A DNA stretch of 64,000 nucleotides from Microbacterium sp. HD4P20 (GTDB lineage Bacteria; Actinomycetota; Actinomycetes; Actinomycetales; Microbacteriaceae): the NCBI RefSeq assembly GCF_019449275.2, contig NZ_JAHZQZ020000008.1, forward strand, positions 1 to 64,000. Direction: 5' to 3'. Within the stretch, counting starts at the first letter, position 1. The number at the start of each line of letters is the position of its first letter. The notes under the pieces are model-generated. The model ran no database searches. It was not told the DNA's origin and worked only from the letters and a program-made list of their open reading frames with translations. Positions 13,401 through 20,381 of this stretch are shown piece by piece. The position numbers were made by a program, and so were the translations under genes.

Positions 13401-13536
13401 GCCATTCGCGGGCGGGTCGGTGCGTTCGCTCAAGGCCAACGGTCAGACGCAGATCGGCTGCTACTTCGGTGACCCCGGCGCCGAGGTCTGGGTCACGATC
13501 GACGGCTGGGGCACGTCCGAGCGACGCACCTGGTAA
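7462..13536 (+). CDS. Giant membrane-anchored surface protein: Ig-like repeats plus five FN3 domains
   Basis: The 2024-residue protein starts with a basic stretch and one membrane helix (~14-34), an uncleaved anchor or long signal. Residues ~40-360 look like a beta-propeller-type head (VWVTKKSALLVGHFNHES and further such strands). An acidic linker (~366-392, Glu/Thr rich) leads to about ten Big_9/cadherin-like modules (394-1457) carrying DNDSDPDGD, ENDSDPDGDE, ANDEDPDG and ANDVNP turns that in relatives bind calcium. Five FN3 domains follow (~1460-1925, e.g. VVLSWSPPANNG, MRVSWGAPANNG, VYSWSAPADNG). A final ~95-residue domain has four cysteines. It heads the nine-gene cluster, 39 bases before moxR. 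Adhesion or envelope scaffolding is inferred from the fold; no ligand can be read. Confidence 0.88.
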   Translation: MRSFAWLRARPRTLASAGAVTAAAVTITTLAFVYQGLPTTEVDLHDGGVWVTKKSALLVGHFNHESQVLDGGLRAASDEYDILQSGENVLVVDEAGSSVAVVDPAMVSLAEAANVPGGAKVELGGSTVAILDQDSGDLWVVEAAGVGSFQIEGTDPAANVGEGSDVAVGLDGVVHAVSAETSEVVTVRLQEDGAPGEPVRTGLGDLPGDAELSITAVGDRPVVLDASTGTAYADGRSFTVDGARSGVLQQPSAAAEGFTIATDGALVRVPFDGADPKVIDAGSEGSPAAPVWLEGCAYGAWSGSARFVRDCLGDDDDLTSDIDGVDATSVLKFRVNRDVIVLNDIVGGATWLASESLQRVDNWEEITPPEEATEENEETTEETVETTTPERSEINTPPIATDDDLGVRPGRTTILPLLDNDSDPDGDVLTAQVVNEGPSIGDVQSIDNGRALQIAIPEDASGATSFTYEISDGRGGTDTATASLTVRGWDANAPPTQKRVTTVTVESGGTVTYNVLPDWIDPDGDDVFLSGVVPAEGDEADFTSDGRITYRAVGGVQGRKDVEIVVSDGMEASTGTVRFDVRPVGSTVPITNADYVAVRVGQTATVSPLANDTSSGREPLRLTRVDPVPGAELAPDYANKTFTFTSPTPGTYYVQYLVAAGANAVPGIVRVDVLAEGETNIPPVAVRDVALLPSGGEVLVNALTNDSDPSGGILVIQSVTVEPNSGIAVAVLNHETLRISDQAALSEQVRISYRISNGSHSAEGDVIVIPIPAPSQLRPPVANDDQVVVRAGDVVNIPVLDNDYHPNNDAIHVAPELVDPLPELEKGEIFVSQDTVRFRASEEPGTVYATYEVVDSTGQKDAGYITIQVLPVNAETNAAPRPRDLTSRVLGGSRVRITVPLDGIDADGDSVRLVGIASSPEKGRIVETGSDYMIYEAFDDTAGVDAFTYRVRDRLGAEATASIRVGIAPAEGINQAPYAVKDAVVMRPDRRVAVPVLENDSDPDGDEYWVLKNGLILPDVEGLSAKVDGNRVTVTSPSEPTETSLQYTIRDARGAQAKAVVQITVSEDVPLLAPIARDDYVRAQDVEEDTVELEVLANDEDPDGTLEDLDVTVSDAGARVRADGTVSITLGDADRLITYTITDQDGNAASAFIHVPALSSLPPSLVSTDPVEVASGETVEIALADHVRAVGDAKVVVTEAAKVTAAHSDGASLVKDQTTLVYTSAQGYFGPDAITFEVTDGTGPDDPEGRKATLTLPITVLPPENQQPTFTGGQMDVAPGEDPAVLDLLGLTTDPDPEDLEDMRYEIVGGSPDGMSASVDGQELRVSADAGTPKGSAATIRLRIDDGTTEPVEGVVNVRVTASTRELPTANDDIVEEAPQGRTVTVPVLANDVNPFPETPLEITTALVETGQGDVDVAGSEVRVTPSETFFGTMVVRYRVQDATNDPDREVEGRIRLTVQGKPDAPGTPTVSSVQDRTVVLSWSPPANNGAEIERYLVTSTAGGYEKVCLATTCTLDGLTNNVEYNFTVVAENRVGPSEPSAPSETARPDARPDTPQPPTLVFGDRSLQVAWVTPTTPGSPVETFTLEISPAPPSGIAQKTAITGNALVWDGLENGTAYQVRVQAHNRAPEPSSWSGWSASEIPARAPDAAAAPSVERLDPVGSQAQMRVSWGAPANNGDAIAEYRLNVIRGGSVLDTITGIPGGQTSQALAIDASTTDYTFTVAARNKAGWGADSAPSSPRRAFVAPGAPTNVQASTPSGNSAIVVSYNAAPGNGANAEELRYEFSLNGAQWQALPGNNTIGGLNNGQTYTVRLRAYTAMDGVRYNGAESAPSNQAIPYGPVRTPGANARASGTSIVYSWSAPADNGRGIQVMQININGNGWQNVGREGSRTIDHGYNFTGTIQVRAYDTEDQVSEVARASDRTAAPPQPRVWVSRGQSAQGQPNCTSAACAYFVVNTQNFPAGDYRVHCNATGPYGGTPFAGGSVRSLKANGQTQIGCYFGDPGAEVWVTIDGWGTSERRTW

Positions 13537-13575
13537 CGACGACAACCACATCGAGAGAACGAGAACGAGAACGAC

Positions 13576-14547
13576 ATGACGATGACCCCTGAACAGGCCG
13601 CCTGGTTCCAGGGCACCTTCACGCGATTGGTCGACAACGTCGATCACGCTCTGATGGGCAAGCGAGAGGTCGTCGCCCTCGTGCTGTCGGCGATGCTGGC
13701 CGAAGGGCACGTGCTCCTCGAGGACGCACCGGGGACGGGCAAGACCAGCCTCGCGAAGGCGCTCGCGGCCACCGTGCAGGGCACGAGCAGCCGCATCCAG
13801 TTCACGCCCGACCTGCTGCCCTCGGACGTCACGGGCGTCACGATCTACGACCAGGTCTCGCACAAGTTCGAGTTTCACCGCGGACCGGTTTTCGCCTCGA
13901 TCGTGCTCGCCGACGAGATCAACCGCGCGTCGCCCAAGACCCAGTCGGCGCTCCTGGAGGTCATGGAGGAGTCGCGCGTGACGGTCGACGGCGTGCCCCA
14001 CGAGGTGGGCCGGCCGTTCCTCGTGATCGCCACCCAGAACCCGATCGAGCAGGCCGGGACCTACAAGCTGCCCGAGGCGCAGCTGGACCGCTTCCTCATC
14101 AAGTCGTCGATCGGCTATCCCGACCTCGCGGTGGCCGAGCGCATCCTGGCCGGTGCCGCCGACCGCAATCCTTCGGCGCACCTCACCGCCATCATCACGA
14201 CCGGCGCCGTGGCCGACATGGCCGACCTCGCAGGCACGGTGCACGTGGACCCGGCCGTCCTGCGCTACACGGCGCAGCTGTCCGAGGCGACCCGTCAGGA
14301 TGCGGCGACCCGCGTGGGCGTCTCGGTGCGCGGCTCGCTCGCGATGATTCGCATCGCGAAGGTCTTCGCGGCGGCGCAGGGTCGTCACTTCGTGCTCCCC
14401 GACGACATCAAGACGCTCGCGGGTCCGGTGTGGACGCACCGCCTCGTGCTCGATCCCGAAGCCGAGTTCGCCGGCACCAGCGCCGAGACCGTCATCGCAC
14501 GCGTGCTCGAGGCGGTGGCCGCACCGCAGGCGAGGTCCGCAGCCTGA
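13576..14547 (+). CDS. MoxR-family AAA+ ATPase
   Basis: The 323-residue protein has Walker A APGTGKTSLAKAL near residue 50, Walker B IVLADEINRASPKTQSALLEVMEE, sensor-1 VIATQNPIEQAGTYKLPEAQLDRF, and the VSVRGSLAMIRIAK lid region. This is the standard MoxR pattern. MoxR ATPases act as chaperones for protein or cofactor assembly and nearly always sit beside a DUF58 protein, as here: the TGA overlaps the next ATG by one base. An in-frame ATG at 13582 is an alternative start. Its neighbours suggest it remodels or assembles the large surface protein or the membrane transglutaminase-like protein, which is inference. Confidence 0.93.
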   Translation: MTMTPEQAAWFQGTFTRLVDNVDHALMGKREVVALVLSAMLAEGHVLLEDAPGTGKTSLAKALAATVQGTSSRIQFTPDLLPSDVTGVTIYDQVSHKFEFHRGPVFASIVLADEINRASPKTQSALLEVMEESRVTVDGVPHEVGRPFLVIATQNPIEQAGTYKLPEAQLDRFLIKSSIGYPDLAVAERILAGAADRNPSAHLTAIITTGAVADMADLAGTVHVDPAVLRYTAQLSEATRQDAATRVGVSVRGSLAMIRIAKVFAAAQGRHFVLPDDIKTLAGPVWTHRLVLDPEAEFAGTSAETVIARVLEAVAAPQARSAA

Positions 14548-15803
14548 TGACCTCGCACGCACTCGGGACGACGGACGCCGCGCAGCAGCGCGGCGTCGCC
14601 GTCGGCGCGGCGGCGCATCTCGCGTCGATCGCGCTGCGCTGGCTGCGCGGCGTCGTCGCCGTCGTGCGGCCGGTGGCCTGGGTGCTCATCGCCGCCGCCC
14701 TCGTGCTGTGGGTCTTCGGCCAGGTGCTCGGGTGGTGGGAACTCACGGTCGCAGCCGTCGTCGTCACCAGTGTCCTGGCGCTGTGCCTGCTCTTCCTCAT
14801 CGGCCGCACCGCCTACGAGGTGTCTCTCGATCTCAACCGCACGCGAGTCGTCGTGGGCGAGCGAGCCGTCGGCGCGCTGACACTCGCCAACGCGGGCAGC
14901 CGCGCGATCCTGCCCTCGCGGGTGCTGCTGCCGGTGGGCTCCGGGCGCGGCGTCTTCGAAGTCGGCCGCCTCGCCCCGGGCCATACCGCCGAGGAGCTGT
15001 TCGCGATTCCGACCACGCGTCGTGCGGTGGTCAAGGTCGGTCCGGTGAGTGTCGTCCGGGGCGATCCTCTGGGTCTGTTCGAGCGCGTGCACCGTCGGGA
15101 CGAGCCGGTCGACCTGTTCGTCCACCCGCGCACGGTGCTGTTCGACGGGCAGTCGCTCGGCTTCCTCCGCGACCTGGAGGGGCTTCCGGCGACCGATCTG
15201 TCGCGCGATGACGTGTCGTTCCATGCGCTGCGTGAGTACCAGCCCGGCGATGACCTCCGCCACGTGCACTGGAAGTCGACCGCGCGCACCGGCGACCTCA
15301 TGGTGCGTCAGTACGAAGAGACGCGCCGGTCCCACTTCGTGATCGGGCTGTCGACGAGTCCTGCCGACTACCGGGACGACGAGGAGTTCGAGCTGGCGAT
15401 CTCGGCGGCCGGTTCGCTCGGGCTTCGCGCGCTGCGCGACTCCCAGCGCGTCGAGGTCCGCGTGCAGGAGCGGGGTCTTCCCGCCGGCACGGGCAAGCAA
15501 TTCCTCGACGCCCTGTCGGGCCTGACCCACTCCAAGCCGCGGGCGGGAAGCATCGTCGAGCTCTCCGGCTCGGTCGCGGCGACTCTGGCCCTCGCCAGCG
15601 TCGTGGTGCTGGTGTGCGGCAGCACGGTCGATGCCAACGACCTGCGCACCGCGTGCAGTCGCCTGCCCTTCGGTGCGCGCGTGCTCGCCGTCGTCGCGCA
15701 CTCGGGCGCGACACCGTCGCTGCGCCGCATCGGCGAGGCCGACGTCGTGACGATCGGCGCGCTCGAGCAGCTCTCCGGAGCCCTGCGGAAGGTGCTGGCA
15801 TGA
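14547..15803 (+). CDS. DUF58 membrane protein, MoxR partner
   Basis: The 418-residue protein has two membrane helices (about residues 40-63 and 67-90), a beta-rich cytoplasmic or external segment, then the DUF58 signature REYQPGDDLRHVHWKSTART near residue 230 and a VWA-like tail. DUF58 proteins regularly partner MoxR ATPases and contain a von Willebrand A-type fold thought to bind metal ions and client proteins. The start ATG overlaps the moxR stop (TGATG), and the end overlaps the next gene by ATGA, so translational coupling on both sides is expected. Confidence 0.9.
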   Translation: MTSHALGTTDAAQQRGVAVGAAAHLASIALRWLRGVVAVVRPVAWVLIAAALVLWVFGQVLGWWELTVAAVVVTSVLALCLLFLIGRTAYEVSLDLNRTRVVVGERAVGALTLANAGSRAILPSRVLLPVGSGRGVFEVGRLAPGHTAEELFAIPTTRRAVVKVGPVSVVRGDPLGLFERVHRRDEPVDLFVHPRTVLFDGQSLGFLRDLEGLPATDLSRDDVSFHALREYQPGDDLRHVHWKSTARTGDLMVRQYEETRRSHFVIGLSTSPADYRDDEEFELAISAAGSLGLRALRDSQRVEVRVQERGLPAGTGKQFLDALSGLTHSKPRAGSIVELSGSVAATLALASVVVLVCGSTVDANDLRTACSRLPFGARVLAVVAHSGATPSLRRIGEADVVTIGALEQLSGALRKVLA

Positions 15804-18220
15804 CGGCCCCCACTGTGCCCGCGACCTCGCTGCCGGTCCGCCGATGGCTGCTCGATCTCGGGGCCATCCTGGCCCTCCTCACGATTCCGGTCGTCGGCTT
15901 CTGGTCGACCTTCGACGGCCCGCGCTACCTTGTCGCCGCTCTCGGCGGCCTTCTGCTCGGCATGAGCCTCGGGGTCCTGGGCGCCGTCCTGCGCTGGGGC
16001 ATCCTGCTGCTGTCGGGGGCCACGGTCGCGGCGTACTTCCTTTTCGGCGGCGCGCTGGCCCTGCCTCACACGACCGTCGCTGGTGTGATCCCGACCCTCG
16101 AGACGCTCCGCCTGCTCGCGGAGGGGACCGTCACGTCGTGGAAGCAGCTGCTGACGACCGTCGCACCGGTCGCCGCCGGCGACGGGCACCTCGTCGTTCC
16201 GTTCCTGCTCGCGCTCGTCGCGGCGGTGCTGACCACGTCTCTGGCAGTGCGCGCGCCCGCTGCGGCGTGGGCGCTGATCCCCGCGGCGGCGTATCTCGCC
16301 GTCGAGATCGCGCTCGGCACCTCACAGCCCGTCGTGCCAGTGGTCCAGGGCATGGTGTTCGGCCTGGTCGCCGTGGTGTGGCTGGCGATCCGTCAGGCCT
16401 GGCAGCCGCAGGCCGCAGCGGTCTCGGTCGGCGAGGGCTCTTCCGGTGCGCGCGGCGCCGCTCTGCGCCGCGCCGTGATGGGCGTGGGCGTCATTGCGCT
16501 GGCGGCGGTCATCGGCGTCACCACGAGCGCGTTCGCGGCGCCCGCCTCGCCGCGCTATGTGCTGCGTGACGTCGTGATCCCGCCGTTCGACATCCGAGAA
16601 TTTCCGAGCCCGCTGCAGTCCTTCCGGGCGTACGTCCGCGACTTCCCCGATGAGACGCTGTTCACGGTCAGTGGCCTGCCCGAAGACGCGCGGGTGCGTC
16701 TGGCGACCATGGACGCCTACAACGGCACCGTCTACAACGTCTCGGATGAGGGTGCCGGCTCCTCCAGCGCCTTCTCGCCGGTCCGCACCAACATGTCGGC
16801 CGATGCCGAGGGCACGCCGGCTAAGGTGCACGTCGAGATCGCTGCCCTCGAGGGCGTGTGGATGCCGGACGCCGGCGCCGTGCGGAGCATCACGTTCGAC
16901 GGCGAACGGGCCGAAGACCTGCGCCGTACCGCCCACTACAACGAGTCGACGTCCACGGGCGTCGTGACCGCCCGCTTGCAGCAGGGCGACGCGTACACGA
17001 TCGACAGCGTCATCCCCGAGATCCCGAGCGACGAGGCTCTGGCCGATACGCCCTTCGCGCCCGTGTCACTTCCCGAGCAGGAGGGCGTGCCGCAGGATCT
17101 GGCGGATGTCGCCTCCAACGCCGTGGCCGACGCGGTGACGCCGATCGAGCAGGCGCGCGCGCTCGAGAGCCTGCTCTCGGAGGGCGGCTTCTTCAGTCAC
17201 GGGCTGGCCGGAGAGGTGATCTCGCGCGCCGGTCACGGGGCCGAGCGCATCACGACGCTGCTGGGTGCCGAGCAGATGGTCGGCGACGACGAGCAGTACG
17301 CCACGGCGATGGCGCTCCTGGCGCGCGAGGTCGGGATCCCAGCCCGCGTAGTGATGGGCTTCTACCCCGACGAGGACCAGGCAGGACAGGCCGTCTTCGA
17401 AGCGACCGGCGACTCGCTGCACGCGTGGGTCGAGATCGCGTTCGAGGGCGCCGGCTGGGTGCCGTTCGACCCCACGCCGCCCGAGGACCAGGTCCCCAAC
17501 GACCAGACCACCAAACCCAAGGCCGATCCCAAGCCGCAGGTGCTGCAGCCGCCGCCTCCGCCGCAGGAGCCGGTGGACCTGCCGCCGACGGTCACCGACG
17601 ACGGCGGTTCGGAGGACGAGAACGCGCTCGATCTGACCCTGCTGTGGACCATCGTGGGCATCGGCGCAGGCACCCTCGGCATCCTCTTCGTGCTGCTTGC
17701 GCCCTTCGTGGTCATCGGGGTCCTCAAAGCCACGCGTCGCCGACGGCGCCGCGAAGCCGAGCGCCCCGCGGATCGCATCAGCGGGGGCTGGGACGAGCTG
17801 GTCGACCGCGCGTCGGACCACGGCGCACCGGTGCGCACCGGCGGCACGCGTCTCGAAGAGGCCGGTGTGCTCAGCACCGCCTTCGCCGAGCCGCGCGTGG
17901 CCACGCTCGCCTCGCGCGCCGACCTCGAGGTGTTCGGACCCTCTGAGCCGAGCCCTCACGACGTCGAGGTGTTCTGGACCCAGGTCGACGAGATCGTCGG
18001 GGGCATGGCGAGCAGCCGATCGTGGTGGCAGCGCATGAAGGCGCGGCTCAGCATCCGTTCCCTCCTCGCGGGCACCCGTTTCGCCCTGCCCGCGCGGGCG
18101 ATCGCCATTCCGACCGACCCGCGAGTCCGTCCCGAGCGCGCGAAGAAGCGTGCCAAGGCGGGCGCCGCATCCGAGAGCGCGCCCGAGCGCTCCGGATCAG
18201 ATCCGCAGGAGAACGCATGA
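15800..18220 (+). CDS. Polytopic transglutaminase-like protein lacking the catalytic cysteine
   Basis: The 806-residue protein starts with about seven membrane helices (residues ~18-245), followed by a large external region with a transglutaminase core (~480-560), a proline-rich stretch, another helix (~613-638) and a basic/cytoplasmic tail. In the core, the usual G-x-C-E-x-(F/Y)-A motif reads GDDEQYATA, so residue 497 is Asp instead of the nucleophilic Cys. The His (HAWVEI, residue 541) and Asp (VPFDPT, residue 557) of the triad remain. Thiol chemistry is therefore not possible at this site; a binding role or altered chemistry is inferred. It overlaps both neighbours by four bases (ATGA) and completes the common MoxR-DUF58-transglutaminase trio. 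Confidence 0.9.
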   Translation: MTAPTVPATSLPVRRWLLDLGAILALLTIPVVGFWSTFDGPRYLVAALGGLLLGMSLGVLGAVLRWGILLLSGATVAAYFLFGGALALPHTTVAGVIPTLETLRLLAEGTVTSWKQLLTTVAPVAAGDGHLVVPFLLALVAAVLTTSLAVRAPAAAWALIPAAAYLAVEIALGTSQPVVPVVQGMVFGLVAVVWLAIRQAWQPQAAAVSVGEGSSGARGAALRRAVMGVGVIALAAVIGVTTSAFAAPASPRYVLRDVVIPPFDIREFPSPLQSFRAYVRDFPDETLFTVSGLPEDARVRLATMDAYNGTVYNVSDEGAGSSSAFSPVRTNMSADAEGTPAKVHVEIAALEGVWMPDAGAVRSITFDGERAEDLRRTAHYNESTSTGVVTARLQQGDAYTIDSVIPEIPSDEALADTPFAPVSLPEQEGVPQDLADVASNAVADAVTPIEQARALESLLSEGGFFSHGLAGEVISRAGHGAERITTLLGAEQMVGDDEQYATAMALLAREVGIPARVVMGFYPDEDQAGQAVFEATGDSLHAWVEIAFEGAGWVPFDPTPPEDQVPNDQTTKPKADPKPQVLQPPPPPQEPVDLPPTVTDDGGSEDENALDLTLLWTIVGIGAGTLGILFVLLAPFVVIGVLKATRRRRRREAERPADRISGGWDELVDRASDHGAPVRTGGTRLEEAGVLSTAFAEPRVATLASRADLEVFGPSEPSPHDVEVFWTQVDEIVGGMASSRSWWQRMKARLSIRSLLAGTRFALPARAIAIPTDPRVRPERAKKRAKAGAASESAPERSGSDPQENA

Positions 18221-19536
18221 CCGCACGTCAGCCCTTCGTCGCGAGCCCCGCGTCCCTCGGACGCCGAGCCGGTGCTTTCGCGGTCGATCTCGCAATCTCG
18301 TCTGGGCTCGCGTTCGTCCTCTTCGTCCTCCTGGCCATCGTCGTGATGGGCAGCAGTGCGAGGCGCGATTACGGCCTCGTCGCGGTCGTCGCCATCACTT
18401 CGTACGCGGTGCTGGCCGCGTGCCTGGTGGCGTGGCTGCTGGTGTACTCGGCCATGCAGGGCGGGCGCGGCTCCATCGGCCAGCGCGCATTCGGCGTGCG
18501 TCTGCAGGACGAGGTGACGGGCGCGCCCATCGGGTTCTGGCGCGCGATCCTGCGCAACCTCGTGTGGGGCCTCGCCGGCTCGATCGTGGTCGGCTACTTC
18601 ACCCCCCTGTTCGACTCGAGCCCGCGGCGCCAGGGCTGGCACGACATGGCCGCGAAGGCCGTCGTGGTCGACAAGCGGGGGACGGATGCCGCGACGACGG
18701 CCGCCGCGTACGCCGGGCCGGCCGCGAACCCGTACCTCGCTCAGCCGCACGCCGCCGAGGCTCCCGCGTATGCGGGCGCGCCCGCGTACGCGTCTGCCGC
18801 GCCCGCATACGCGGCGGCGCCGGTCTACGCCCCGGCGGCGCCAGGGTACGCCCCGGCCGCGCCCGCGTACGCGGCTGCGGGCCCGGCGTACGCGCCTGCG
18901 ACCGTCCCGGCCTCCGCCGCGGCCGCCACGCATGCCCCGGACCCGCAAGACCCGTTCGGCGAGGCGACCGCCGTGGTGCGCCGACGCGTCGCTGCGCCGG
19001 TCGGCGTCATCGCGGGCGTGCCCGGCACGGCCCCTGCCGCGCTCGGTGACTTCCCCGGGCTGACCATGCCCTTCCCGGCGGCGACCACGACGGAGCCCCT
19101 GGCCGCCACGGCCACGGCCACGGCCGATGCCGACCTCGACGACACTCGCCTGAGTGGGGTGGGCGTGGGGGCCGTGCCGCCGCCGGCCCAGCGGGCCGCG
19201 CTGTACGAGGACGCCCCGGTCCTCACCGTCCTCACGTGGGACGACGGCACCCGCATGGCCGTCTACGGGCGCACGCTGTACGGGCGCAACCCCGCGATGG
19301 AGACCGGCGCCGTGGCCATCGCCGTCCGCGACGAGACGCTGTCGCTGTCGAAGACCCACTTCGAGATCGGCGGTGACGCGAGCGGCCCCTGGATCGTCGA
19401 TCGTCATTCCACCAACGGCACCGTGCTGGTTCGCGACGGCGGCCGGATCCCGCTCGCGCCAGGACTGCAGACGAGCCTGCGCGCGGGGGACCGCCTCGAG
19501 TTCGGCGACCGCACGGCCGCTGTCGGCGGCGCGTGA
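18217..19536 (+). CDS. RDD membrane protein fused to an FHA domain
   Basis: The 439-residue protein has an N-terminal RDD domain (about residues 10-155: SLGRRAGAFAVDLAISSG, three membrane helices, GQRAFGVRL and RRQGWHDMAAK). A low-complexity linker (~165-310) is built of A-Y-A-x-A-P repeats. The C-terminal FHA domain (~345-438) has the expected YGRTLYGRNP, SLSKTHFEI and DRHSTNGT residues for binding phosphothreonine. It overlaps the upstream gene by ATGA and has an AGGAG site 6 bases ahead. By analogy with mycobacterial FHA partners of PknB-type kinases, the FHA is expected to dock a phosphoprotein at the membrane; the kinase and phosphatase for this lie downstream in the same cluster. Confidence 0.88.
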   Translation: MTARQPFVASPASLGRRAGAFAVDLAISSGLAFVLFVLLAIVVMGSSARRDYGLVAVVAITSYAVLAACLVAWLLVYSAMQGGRGSIGQRAFGVRLQDEVTGAPIGFWRAILRNLVWGLAGSIVVGYFTPLFDSSPRRQGWHDMAAKAVVVDKRGTDAATTAAAYAGPAANPYLAQPHAAEAPAYAGAPAYASAAPAYAAAPVYAPAAPGYAPAAPAYAAAGPAYAPATVPASAAAATHAPDPQDPFGEATAVVRRRVAAPVGVIAGVPGTAPAALGDFPGLTMPFPAATTTEPLAATATATADADLDDTRLSGVGVGAVPPPAQRAALYEDAPVLTVLTWDDGTRMAVYGRTLYGRNPAMETGAVAIAVRDETLSLSKTHFEIGGDASGPWIVDRHSTNGTVLVRDGGRIPLAPGLQTSLRAGDRLEFGDRTAAVGGA

Positions 19537-20381
19537 TGGCACGAGAATCGGCGCCCATCACCGTCGTCTTCGGCGCCGCGACCGACCCGGGGCTGCGGCG
19601 GCGGGTGAACGAGGACGCGTACATCGCCCAGACTCCGATGTTCCTGGTGGCCGACGGGATGGGCGGGCATCAGGCGGGTGAGATCGCCAGCGCGGCGGTA
19701 GTGGACGAGTTCGCACGTCTGGCCGGTCGCGACAGCCTCACGATCGACGACGTCCACACCACCGTCGCGGCCGCCCGACGCCGAGTGGGTGCCCTTCCCG
19801 CCGGACGCGGCGCCGGTGCCGGTACCACCCTCGCGGGCGTGGTGATCGCCGATGTCGACGGCGAGGGCTACTGGCTCACGGTCAATCTCGGCGACTCGCG
19901 TACGTATCGTCTGAGTGCCGGTGTGTTCGAGCAGGTCAGCGTCGACCACTCGGTCGTGCAGGAGCTCGTCGACAGCGGTCAGCTCGCGGCCGAAGCCGCC
20001 CAGCGCGACACACGGCGCAATGTGATCACTCGCGCGATCGGCGCGGGCAGCGACGGCGAGCCCGACTACTGGCTCATCCCCGCCGAGAGCGGAGATCGCA
20101 TCCTGGTGTGCTCGGACGGACTGTCGAGCGAGCTCGATCAGGACGCGATCCACGGCATCCTCCTGGCCGAGACCGACCCCCAGGCGGCCGCGACGCGCCT
20201 CGTCCACGAGGCGATGGTGCGGGGCGGACGCGACAACATCACCGCGCTCGTCATCGACGCCACGATGGTGCGCACGCGGCGCGACGGATCGTGCGAGAGT
20301 GATACGGTTCCCGCGGGCGCGCCCGTCGATGACATCGACGGCGACACGCTTCCCCGCGCGATCGCCTCAGGAGGATTCTGA
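19536..20381 (+). CDS. PP2C-family Ser/Thr protein phosphatase
   Basis: The 281-residue protein carries the PP2C metal and catalytic motifs in order: RRRVNEDAY, FLVADGMGGHQAGE, NLGDSRTYRL, ILVCSDGLSSEL and GGRDNITALVI. These supply the Asp residues of the two-metal centre. It is a soluble stand-alone phosphatase with no membrane segment. The start is the ATG at 19536 overlapping the previous TGA; a GTG three bases earlier is possible. It should reverse phosphorylation by the transmembrane kinase two genes on, as PstP does for PknA/PknB in mycobacteria. Confidence 0.94.
   Translation: MARESAPITVVFGAATDPGLRRRVNEDAYIAQTPMFLVADGMGGHQAGEIASAAVVDEFARLAGRDSLTIDDVHTTVAAARRRVGALPAGRGAGAGTTLAGVVIADVDGEGYWLTVNLGDSRTYRLSAGVFEQVSVDHSVVQELVDSGQLAAEAAQRDTRRNVITRAIGAGSDGEPDYWLIPAESGDRILVCSDGLSSELDQDAIHGILLAETDPQAAATRLVHEAMVRGGRDNITALVIDATMVRTRRDGSCESDTVPAGAPVDDIDGDTLPRAIASGGF

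Noticed and set aside
9613..14562. A 1649-residue minus-strand protein opposite the surface-protein gene
   Set aside because: It is an Arg/His/Asp-rich antisense shadow produced by high third-position GC; the plus-strand frame has clear domains.
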